From positions 79,047,143-79,111,142 of the forward strand of contig NW_026262679.1 of the NCBI RefSeq assembly GCF_021869535.1: a stretch of 64,000 nucleotides of DNA, in the 5' to 3' direction. A model generated the notes under the pieces. The model saw nothing but the letters and a program-made list of their open reading frames with translations. It ran no database searches and was not told where the DNA came from. Source of the stretch: Mytilus californianus (lineage: Eukaryota; Mollusca; Bivalvia; Mytilida; Mytilidae). Positions 33,901 to 45,900 of this stretch are shown piece after piece (position 1 is the first letter of the stretch; each line of letters opens with the position of its first letter). A program made the position numbers and the translations under genes.

Positions 33901-36900
33901 TTAACACAATTTTCGCATTTATACTGTTTGCTCCTACTGCAAAAAAGACAATAAAAAATAAGCTTTTAATAAGAAGTTAGCACAGAGCGGTGTAAATTAC
34001 GTCATCGCTGTTTTATTTAAATAAAGTGGTAAACAATTTTCCCCTAGCTCTTTTTAAACAGCCAGTAGTAAAATAAAACAAAGCAGACAAATAAACACAG
34101 CAAAAATGAAAACCAATACAACTAAAGAACAGTATTACCCCATTTTGTCAAACTATTAACACTTGAAAAATCTTCTTATGTTCTTGTTCATGTCGCGTCT
34201 TGATCTGAAATCTAATTTCATGTCATCTAGATAAATTGGTACAATTATTCATTAAAACCAATTAAAACCCGTTTTATAAATGTGCAAATCTTTATCCATT
34301 GTTGTCGTTTATGTATGTCTATTACATATATTTCCCCCGTGATTCAAACACCAATGTCACATTAAGGGTTGGTATTGCACGTTAGCTTTACAACTGCATC
34401 CCTAAAAATCTAGGGCAAAATAGTCGTCGCTTTTTCCTTCCGTCCGTGTATCAGAAAAAGTTCGCTTTTCCAATGTTATCTTGACCAGTTTGCTGTTACT
34501 ATTCTTGACACGGGGTGACTGTTTCGAAGCAAAGAAAAGTGTCAAATTGTCTTTTTGATAATTGTTTGCACCAAATTATGTATTGCACGGAAAATACCGA
34601 CACATAATCTAATTCCAGCAAGCAGAAGCAGATGTCGCCAGTACTCTGATTTTACAAATACCTTTCCTCAGCTTTCCGTGTCGCAAATTTTGAGATTTTG
34701 TAATAAAAATTACTTTTCAGGGACCTATTTCCGTATATTTGATAAAAATGAAATGAATTCATATAACAGAATTAGACTAAATGCCACCTTTCAAGTCACA
34801 ATTCTATGCTTTCAAGATAATTCTTCATCAAAATGTGTCGCACAGGGTGGCAGATTTTGCATCTCACGGGGATAAGGCATACATTTAAACAAGGATAATG
34901 TTACCTTTGATTCTGTCTTTATAAGCATAACTAAATGCTGGAGTAGAAACATTTTCGGTTAAATTCCAGAAGACAATAACCATTTTTTTTTTTTTAAATC
35001 TAGTAGAACAAATAGTCATATTTTAGAGTGACAACTTGTTCTGTATTCCTGCAAGAATAAATACAGACTTTTCTTTAACATATGTCGCGTAATTAATTAC
35101 ATCAAACATGCAAAGATTTGATGGTCATTTACTTAAATCAGGTAAATGATCTTTCATCTTGATTAAGGACGAAACTGTATACGGTACCTTAGTTGCACAG
35201 TAGAGTTGCAATAACATAGATAAGCTTTTCAAAATATTCAGTAGCAATCAAGCAAGTTTTTCTGTAAAATAAACAGAAGATTTTTAGAGACTGATTTCAT
35301 TAAAAAATCCAGAATAGTCAGTTTTAGTATGGATGTTTACCTATGTACATCTATATGTTTCATTTAAGAATGTCGAATTATACACACGAACTTTATTGAT
35401 GACCATCATTGGTCAGATCTAGGATTTTTGAAAAGGGGCGTTATTCCAGAAATAACGAATCAAATATGATTTCTTGTACGATTTTATGCTAAAAAAATGA
35501 TATATTTTCCAATCAAAGGGGGAGGGGTGGACGCATAAAGATGTGAGCATTAGACAGACTTACATTTAATAACTAGTGGGTTAAAGTGGAAAAAGTGTTA
35601 TAGCTGGTTCCTTATGTTGACGGGATTATTTCATATTAAACAATCTATATTAATATGAATTACACGATATTGGACCCATAATCAGATAATGAACAATAAA
35701 CATAAAACAATACTCGCCTTACAAGTATCCAATTCTTTACGTATTTTTTTTATATTTTGAGTGACTGTCTTTAAACAAAAACTGCTTACACTTGCTGAGC
35801 ACCTGCGTTCAAGACTGTCTTATTTTGGTGATGTTAAAGTTATTATTTTTGTTGTTTTTGATGGGTTTATTTTTGGGGGGTGTCTTCTGTTTGCTGCTTC
35901 TCTTATTTCTACTCCAGTATTTTATTTTTCATACAGTGTTATTATTGTTATTATTTATTTGATTAAAGGGATCACGAATTTGCCCTTCTAGCCAGAAGAA
36001 CAAAAGACGTAAACTTGACTTGGGCGAATTATTTGGTGATATGGATCCAGCTCGGGGAGCATTGTCGTTGCGCCAGCGCCATGTCATGGACGAATCCAAA
36101 ATTCTGCCAACAAAACGTTTGAGACTAGAACTTGAGGATTTGGAAGATACTCAAAATATTGTTTTCAGATTTTTATTTTAACAACTCATCCTGACCATAA
36201 CTCAAAGTAGAAAATAACCAAATGAAGCAAACGCGAATGTATAAATTCAAAATAACAAATAAATCACACCTAAATGTTAGGTAATATGTTAAAACAAGGC
36301 ATTAAGGGAATAATAATTTGGCAGCCATATTTTTCTCCACATCCGAACCAAAAGAAGTTCCTTTTAGAATCATTCCTCATAATTATGGTCAAATTTAGCC
36401 TACCACTTTCAAACAAGAAATTGAAAAATTTACTTTCAAAAGGGTTCGTGTGGTAAATATGTGTAACCAATTCCGTCATGTTTGACACAAAATCAAAATG
36501 ATGAAACTGTGATTTTCCGTAGGATTTCAATGGCAACTATATGTCACCAATGCTGCCCAATCAACACTTAACGAGGACTATTGGAGATGGGTCTCAAAAT
36601 CGGGAGAAATCCGTTTTCGCCAAAAATGCGCCCTTTGGAGCCACAACACATTTGCGCCAATGCTACGTTTGCGTCACTAGTTTTCAAAATGCATAGTATC
36701 ATTTGCGCCAAAAATACAGAATACGATTATGACAATTGAGAGAAAAATTACTTCCCTCCTCTTTTATCCGGGCTTGGGCTGGCAGTCATTTTAAGTAATT
36801 TAATAGCACATTTTAAAACATAAAGCTATTTACAGTCTGACAACATAATTGATATAATAAAAGCTGAAGTTTGTAACTCGTGACACAAACATAAGCTCTG

Positions 36901-39900
36901 CGGCTTAGTTCGCCTATTGAATATTTCTGACACTTTTCAACCGCAAATGTTTTCTTTTCTGATATATGCCTTCTTCTAACTTCTGCTGCATGGGTACTGC
37001 GCAATTTAATGTAAGTAGTTGCTTTAAATTTCACAATATTGTCCAAAAATACAAACATGGATGGATATGACAAATAAAATAGTTCATTGTAATTTTTGCC
37101 GTTTGATTTATGTACATACTTTTAGTTAGTGTAAGATTGTCAGTTTTCCTAGCGAAGGTCGGGGTGGTTCTCTCCAGGCACTCCGGCTTCCGTCACCAAG
37201 AAAAACTGACCCCCACAAAATAGCACAATAGTGGCAAGAAACACCAATCAGTCAATCAATCAATTTAGTAAGATATAAAGTGTAAATTGACAAAATATTA
37301 TTTCATGTTCTATGAAACTGTATACACACATTTCATTTTTTTAGCATTTTATAAGTTATACTTTTTAAGCCAACTAAATTTATTGATGATTAAAATGTAT
37401 GATAACTATGTGTATAGGTAAATTGGCGCAAAGAATTCCGAATATTGGCGCAATTGATGCCTTTAAAAAACAGTATTTGGCGCAAATGATACATCTGAAA
37501 AACAACAATTGGCGCAAAAGGATTTCTGCCTCAAAGTCATCAACCCCTTTAAGTGTTAAAGCAATTCATAAACTGGTTTTAGTAGAGGACTTTTGAAAAT
37601 TAGGCAATCAAAACCAAACATTTGTATCGGCCATGTTTTTTTTTTCTTTAAATCAAAGGCGACTTTTTATACATAATTCATACCAAATTTGTTTTAAATT
37701 GTTAATTAGGATTTGATAAATAAAACTGAAAATGGGAAACGTTTACGGGCCACGATGACGACGGCAGACGCTTAGTAACGACAATAACTCACGGCTCCTT
37801 ATGAATGCCTTGCCCCCGTGAGATGCTAAATCTGACATCCAGTGCTACACATTACATTTCTATGGAAAATTATCTTTTTACCAGGAAGTTTGAACTGGAA
37901 ACTGACATAAGTTTTATTTCCTGATACGAATTTTTATATAAAATATACGGTATTAGGTCACCGAAAGGTAGATTTTATCCGGAAACTTGTATTTGAGGTC
38001 TTAAAATCTGCAACACGGAAATCTGAGGAGAGATGTTTGAGAAAACAGGGTACTGGGGACGTATGCTCTACTCTCGAGAAATAGATTATGTGTCGGTACC
38101 TTCAGTGCAACACATTATTAAGTGCTTAAAAATCTCAAAAAAGAAAATTTGATACTTATACTTACATTGATCGATTTTTTTCGTTTGGAAACCATGTCAA
38201 CACCACACATGAATCTTTTTACACTGTGTCATTGCTTAATTTAAACCAAACATATATAGATATGCAATAACATTAGTATCGTTAATGTTATCAAATGATG
38301 GAAGATATTAGGAAGGGGGAAATCATATTGGTTTGGGGTCAATATGTCAAAATTCAAGATCGCTGTTACTATAAAAGATTATTTTATTGATATTCCTTAT
38401 GATTATTGAGTGTTCATTTCTGGATTTAAATAAAATTTATGTAAATTGAAGATAGGAGGAAAGATAAAAACCATATCAAATTTTAGGTCAAATGTCAGGG
38501 TCATAGCGGGTAAAATAACATCGAAAATATGCAAATAATAGGATCACTTTAAAAACACTTGTATAAATATAAAATATTTGATGGATTTTTTAAATATGCA
38601 ATATCATTGCGTTTTCATGATTAGATTATCGTTCCATTATTTGTCGGTGTGAGTAAAATTCAATAAAGAAAACTGCCTGATCTTTGTTAGAAAAAGAAAC
38701 GTTTTTATTAGACGTCTATAATGGACTAAAACAAAATTGGTAAAATTTCGAGAAATTCATTAATTTAATTATTGATAAGAGATTAAAATTAGCGGAAGCA
38801 ATCTGCAGTATTGTTTTTAGAATACTGAATACATACATACTTAAATTATAGAAAACTGTGAACATATATATCACCGACAAAGAAAAAACTAATTTGACTT
38901 GTACTTATTTGAACAGAAAAGATATTTATTTACTGAAATGTAAAGTATCAACATTTTCAAAAAGGTCAAATTCAAATCCCGACTTCGTATATGTACTGTC
39001 TGTACTTATAAAGGCTCTGACATCATTATGTCATGGTTGTGAAAAGATGATTATATAGGATGAACAGAACACTATATAAATATTTCGATTCCAATCGCTT
39101 TCTGGGTTCACCTCATCAGTAACGCTCAACGCCAAATATATCAAAGCCAATAATGGTTAATTGTGTACTGAAACACATGAAGAGTTATATTGATAATAAT
39201 AGTAAATACAAATTTATTTTCGCTTTATTATTTAAACTGTTTTTTTAATCTTCAATTCACAACGCTTTAACAACTCTTTAATCTTCATTTCACAACTATC
39301 TAAAGTGAAACTATGAAAGAATAAAAAAGAAAATAATTTATCTAAGAAATCGTTTACAAAATAACTGCATGCATTCATCTCCATTATGTGGAGTGAAAGG
39401 GATAATTAACTTGTTACTTTATTCATATGAGGCTAACTTCATGCAGGAACTTATTAGGAATAAAAAAAGAAGTTAGCAGTATCCTTTAACTTTACTTTCC
39501 GCTATATAGATGATGTTCGCTCACTAAATAATTAAATATTATGTCGAACGCATCTATCCCATCGAACTAGAGATAAAGGATACAACAGATACAGTTACGT
39601 CTGCCTCATAACTTGACTTACATCTAGAAATTGACAATGAGGGTCGGTTGAAAACAAAACTTTACGACAAAAGAGATGATTTCAACTTCCCAATTGTGAA
39701 CTTTCCATTTCTATGTAGCAACATTCCAGGGCTTGTATTTCCTATCATAATTTCCTTGATAGAGGGTTGCTGCTCACAAGGAAGCTATTCAACCAAGAGT
39801 TCCAAGTAGTGAAGTTGAAATCATTCCTTCATAAGTTTTACGGACGCCATGAAGAGTTGGTTGACCGTTATGGAATATTCGTTTCATAGATGATAGCGGA

Positions 39901-42900
39901 TATGTTCCTAATGTCGTAACTTCAATCCCGTTCCCTTTTCCCGAATGTGACCTACCCAATTAGACTTATTTTCGGGTTTGTACTAACATGAACAACACGA
40001 TGGGTGCCACATGTGGAGCAGAATCTGCTTACCCTTCCGGAGCACATGAGATCACCCCCAGTTTATGGTGGCGTTCGTGTTGCTCAGTCTTTAGTTTTCT
40101 ATGTTGTGTATTGTGTACTATTGTTTGTTTGTCTTTTTGTTTTTTTAGCCATGGCGTTGTCAGTTTATTTTCTACTTATGAGTTTGAATGTCCCTCTGGT
40201 ATCTCTCGCCTCTCTTTTTTTAACGCATGCCTAAACAATTTGTGTTGAGAACTAGTTTTAAATTCCCATAAGAAAGATAACAATATACACGAGTGGTCGA
40301 GTTTAAATTCCATTTTGTTGTTGTTAAAAACACCCATTTAAAAAATATTTCGGTAAATGTCCATTTTGTTTGTTGGTTAATATGTTGGCTTTTTGCTTGC
40401 AGGTTACAGACCCGGTTATAACTGCAAGTCTATTAACGAAACGGAGTTAATACAACATAAGTATGATATAGAATCAAACAGATCAGATATCCGTGTTAGA
40501 TATGGAAAGTGTAACATTGATATATATGTAAATGACACTGATGCCGAATATCATTCATCACAGTCATGTTCAAATGGTTACGCGTACGAGATTCCAAAAG
40601 ACAGATCAACCGTTACAGAGGTAAACGAATTATCTAAAATGATTACCTTAAGATTTGTATTCAATTTAATTTATTAGAATTGTATTTAATACGATACAGT
40701 CTTAGACTTTCAGGTTGATATAATCGATAACATATTGAGATCAATTTATCTCAACACTTTGGATTTTGTTGGATGTTTTAAAACAGTTCTCATTATTAAA
40801 TACTACTTTGCGAATTATATGACGGGTGATACATGCATAGCAGGAGATGCTTATACTATCATGTTGAGCCACCTGATTCACCCAGTTCCGAAATTCGTTA
40901 AACTTGATTAATTTTACTGCAATGATTGTCTGATTACACCTCTATTTATGTTTCAAAAAGACGCTGAGATATAAAAACTCGGCAAAGATACAAGACTTAT
41001 AATTTAGTACGCCTGACGTGCGTTTCGTCTTTATTCGTCAGTTGCACGCAAAACAAAATCAATTAGAAAGCCAAATTAACGTTCATATGTATATGCTTTT
41101 TGGTATTTTAACTTTTGGTAGCAAAAACTTGGGATTCTGTTCGTTAATTCATTTAACCTATACATAAAAAAAAACATTAAGTCAAGTTCAGTTCTTTCAG
41201 TACGCATAAACGGTAAAATAATTCTCGTCTGCAGTTCAATTAAGAACCACCTACTAACTCTGTTTGTAAAGTATGTACCAAAAAACTGCAGGTAAGCAGA
41301 AGCTTCTAAACATTTATTTTATGGACTTAAAAGAACTAAATAATGCGTAAGCAAAATATTCAAACAATTTTATCACAGTAAATTGAATGACTTGAATATG
41401 ATTATTTTTGTTGTTGTTGTTCATGCAAATGTATAAATGAGTTATGACAATGACTGCAATGATCTTTTTGATCTTAAATGCATTACATTCAAATTCAAAT
41501 TCAAATATTTTTTTATTGGCACAAACTCCAAATGGTGAAGTTAAAATCATCCCTTCGTAATTTTTACGGACGCCATCACGAGTTGGTTGACCGTTATGGA
41601 ATAACCGTTTCACAGATGATATCGGATATGTTCCTTATGTCGTAACTACAATACCCTTCCCTTTTCACGAATTTGACCTACCGAATTAGACTATTTACCG
41701 GATTCGTAATAACATAAGCAACACGACGGGTGCCACATGTGGAGCAGGATCTGCTTACCCTTCCGGAGCACATGAGATCACCCCCAGTTTTTGGTGGGGT
41801 TCGTGTTGCTTAGTCTTTAGTTTTCTATGTTGTGTCATCTGTACTATTATTTGTATGTTTGTCTTTTTATTTTTGGCCATGGCGTTGTCAGTTTGTTTTT
41901 GATCTATGAGTTTGACTGTCCCTCTGGTATCTTTCGTCCCTCTCATTAACAATAAATGGTTAAGACCTGTTGCATACATATAATTATAATTTACAAAAGA
42001 ATTTGGATAGTTTTCCCGATACTGTTTTACTTGATATATTTCAAACTTGAAGATTTCAAAACAATTAAAACATTGTCCCATTATTGATTACATCATCATA
42101 ATGATTTAAAAACAATCTGCGTCCTATCGTATTTTTAATTATGTATCTCGATAAGTTAGAAATGATCATTAGATACATTGATCAATCCTCTGAAATTAGA
42201 GTAAGATATGATAAAGTGTACTTTTAAAATTATAACCTTGTTAAGTGTTGTTGTTTTGTAAAATTTTTACAAAAGGTCACATTATTTGTATGTTTTTGCA
42301 TATTTGCCGTCTATAAAATCTTTATAAGAGGTGATCAATTTTGATTATAGAAGTAGTTTGTTCTATTTTACGTGTTTTGCTTTACTTAAAAGCAGTTAAG
42401 GTGTATATGTAAGCTAACTGTACTTTTGGTATGTATGTTAACCTCCACGTATCCTTCTTTTCAGTTCAAGACGAGAGAGTAAAAATGAACATTATTTTAT
42501 CACTCAGTTAACTGAAGGTGTAAAATGGTCAAAAAGTCCTATCAACTTAAACCTTTTAGAAGAAAACCAATGTTCCCTCTTAAGCTGAAACAAAGCAACT
42601 TAATGAAGATCTAGATGTGTTCTAAATAGCCGTATAAATACTGTAAATTCAGAAATTATTGCGAGGTTTTTATTGATGCGAATCTTGCGAATGGGTGTCT
42701 ATCGCAATAATAAGTAACCTTCATCGGGTTTTATCGGGACAAAAATCATGAAGAAATCCAAACATATACAAAACGTCTATGTGTTTAAAACCCAAGTACT
42801 TGGAACGATATATCGGTTCCTGGTGTAATTTCTGCGAATGACCTTATGAAACACTATCTTCGCCTATTTTTATTTTTGGTCAGAGGCTTTATAGCGATAT

Positions 42901-45900
42901 TTTTTTGGGAGTTGTTTTCATAAACATCAAACATCTTCAGTAGAGGACGGACTGGTATCAAGTTATGGAATTTTCACGCAGAAAATTAATCACAAAAATA
43001 CCGAACTCCAAGGTAAATTCAAAAGAGTAAGTTGTATGAACTGGCAAAATCAAACTTTAGACTCTATCTGATTACTTTATGTTTTACCTTTTTAGCTCGG
43101 ATTTAAGGATATGCCCATTTTTTTGCGTTTTCTTAAATATTAGAGAGCGAAATGGAGTTGGTGAAATATATTTCAAGCATCTTTTTGTATGTTAACTTCA
43201 CAATATAGCAGCTTGAAATTTTTTTTTGTTTTGTTGTAAAAAAAGAGGAGTCTTTAGATAAGAATAAAAAAAAACTTATTTTTACTGAATTCATTAAAAG
43301 AATTTGAGATAAACTTATTTTGTCCTCAATACTAGTGCCATGGCCTTTTTGATATTAGAAGAAAATTGAATTATTAATTGATTAAAGTACGCTTCTTGAC
43401 GTTCAACCTTTTCTAATCATGATAAAGTATTTGGTTCGTATTTGGAGTCATTAAGATAAAGGCCTAATACTTCATACGAAAAACATATTTTTCTAAAGAA
43501 ATTGGTAGAATATCTACTATTCCATCTATAAAAGAGAGGCGAAAGATACCAAAGGGACATTCAAACTCATAAGTAGAAAATAAACTGACAAATCCATGGC
43601 TAAAAAAAGAAAAAGACTAACAGACAAACATCATTACACAAATCACAACATAGAATACTAAAGACTGAGCAACACGATAACTATCAATTGACATGAAGCT
43701 AAACGGAATTGAGTTTCTGCAAACCGGTAGTTCTGTTATTTTAATCTTTTATTTTATACAACAGTACATATGAAATTACTTTTTGATAGCAACTACGTGG
43801 TTTTAGACGAGTAGTATGAAGAACTGCAAAACTTTTGAGGTCATCCTCAAATTCCTGCTTAAATCATTATTCCTAAACTACAACTAAAAAAGAATAGGTA
43901 TGATTCAAAAAGGAATATAAAAAACCAATTCTTTAATGCATTCAATTTGTATAGATAAATATGCTGCTGTTAAAATTAACACACAAAACTTTTTTTAAAA
44001 CAATTTGTCTTTTTTACAAAAATAAGATAACACTTTTTTAATTTCATGCGTCCAAAACGTTTTTCTGGATTTACCTTCATCAGAAACGCTCAAAGCCAAA
44101 AATTTGAAAGCCGGATGGATAAATGCCAAACCACTATATTTAAGAGTTATACGACCAAAGGGACCTAAGTTGGGTTTGTTTATAGATGTATCCACGCAAA
44201 TATTGTTATCTTTATAATTTATTTATAGTGGGATTTAGTATGTGAGGGATCAGCAAGATCTGAATTTGCTCAAACCTTAATAATGATGGGACAAGCTGTA
44301 GGTGCTGCAATTTTCTCTCCTCTTTCCGACAGATTTGGAAGGAAGCCAATTAACATTATTTCGCGAATTCTTTATACAATAGCCGGTGTGACTGCAATGT
44401 TTTCGCCCTCGATAGAAGTATTTTCTGTATACAGATTGCTTATAGGAACCTTTCAAGGAGTAAGTAATATAATTTCATGACAAAGCGTTATTTATGATAG
44501 ATGTATAACATCAATTTGTTTGTTCGACCATCTCTAAATCAACATGAAATGTTGTACAACGCAGCAAAAAGAATAAATTACAATTTCCTTAAAGAATGTA
44601 TTTATGCAGCAGTTTGATGTAAGTGTGCTAAGTTTTATATGATTATTACGCTGTAGTATAACTAAATTTGAAGTAAACCTTAAACTTTTGCTTACGGGCA
44701 AACGGTACAGTTATAGGGGAGGTAATGACGTTGCTAATGTAAAATGGTTTTTTTTCACGACGTCAAACTGATATATCGGGAAAAGATGCGTTTTCGACTG
44801 ATTTTTATCATTCAGACTGATTTAACTTAAAAACAAGTTCATGAACCCCTCTTTTTAACAATGACATTTACCTTGATTATGAATGAAGATTATTTGTGCC
44901 AATTTTTATGAACAAATCACCGGTGATTTTTTTTAAATTAGATAAATCTCCAGCAAACAGTGCAGTTTTTTTACTAAGATCATGAAAATGTGATAAAAAT
45001 GAATAATTTCCAAAGGATTGTATCACAAATTCAAATCACACTCATGTAGAGAAGATATTCCAGATGCTTTTACAAAAATCCGCTTGCGTTTATCTTTTAA
45101 AACAAACAAGTTAGGTATGTCTTTCCAAAGAATAGAATGTCCAAGAAACCGAAATTTCCAGTAAATGTCTAAAATTTCGACCCAATTTATATCCAAAAGT
45201 AGCACATGAAGGTATAATTTTTATTACGTATTTGAATTGACTAGGTGAAAAACTTTCGTCCAAAATTCACCGTGGGATCAAAACTGTATCGTATGCCCTT
45301 AACTTAGTGATACCGATAAAATATTACTGTTACTGTAAATACATTTATTTTCGTACATGTTCGTGAATTTGTAAAATATTGTATTTTCTTGGTTTTGCCA
45401 AAGTATCCATACCAATAAAATCCACGAAAATTCGTTTCCCACCGAGACTTCTATTTCGCATATACAATTATGTTGACTGTCATTTTTAAACAAAACCTGT
45501 ATGAAAATAATCTAAAAATATTTAGTGTTTAAACTTAAGCATGAAGCCGCAGAAAAATTCTTCATACGACATTTTAATCCAATTAGATGGCAATGATTAC
45601 ATCTTCGTATCTTACTCATTATTTTATATCAGGGCAGCGTGATGACAGGCACTACTTTGTGCGTAGAAATTCTGCCTACTGAATTTCGACATAGAGGAGA
45701 AGGGCTTGCATTCTTCGCCTGGACTATTGGTATTGGTTTTACCTCTGTTATCGGATACTTATGTAGAAATCTACCGTGGAGATATTTTCAAATGATTTTA
45801 GGATTACTGTCTTGGCATGTTATATTTGATTGGTTGTAAGTAACATTATCTTCCATATTAATGCCATTAAAGATACAATAGGAAATGCTTAAATGTTTAG

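Larger units (their letters stand above)
32725..33936 (-). pseudogene. LRAT-like (NlpC/P60 fold) two-domain gene, frame broken by one base
   Basis: Lies antisense inside intron 1 of gene B. Two overlapping minus-strand frames give one protein if joined. The first (33833-33408 from ATG, open back to an acceptor TTTTTTGCAG just before 33936) holds the start of an LRAT domain: GDHIKF, then H85/H86 in YDHHAIV and H108 in VVHAS. The second (33411-32725) continues it with NNCEHFATWC (Cys32, coordinates 33318-33316). A second LRAT-like domain follows: GDIITYTYYRCWHSAVV (H123), IAHYAFRG (H143) and NDSSHYARWC, where Ser206 replaces the nucleophilic Cys. The family (lecithin retinol acyltransferase/PLA-acyltransferase) transfers acyl groups through a His-His-Cys triad. 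The frames are joined by a -1 step at TTTAAAA (33420-33414), next to an A5 run. A real indel, an assembly error or frameshifting would all fit. An upstream exon is implied but was not found. Confidence 0.7.
27959..40402 (+). other. Gene B intron 1 (12.4 kb)
   Basis: Hosts the antisense LRAT-like gene, family K arms and third copy, the internally repeated elements, the orphan exon-like frame, the GCGCCA element, a SINE-like copy and R1 copy 3. 27960-28620, 34910-35750 and 38280-39050 show nothing recognisable. Confidence 0.6.
40621..44228 (+). other. Gene B intron 2 (3.6 kb)
   Basis: M2 reverse fragment, R1 copy 4, R1 tail reverse, M3 fragment (42990-43075) and the 44045-44165 repeat. 41965-42980 and 43080-43510 show nothing. 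Confidence 0.55.

Noticed and set aside
34555..34875. 106-codon plus-strand frame ending CVAQGGRFCISRG
   Set aside because: Briefly looked like a cysteine-rich peptide, but it is antisense to the family K reading frame and the cysteines are not conserved in the third copy.
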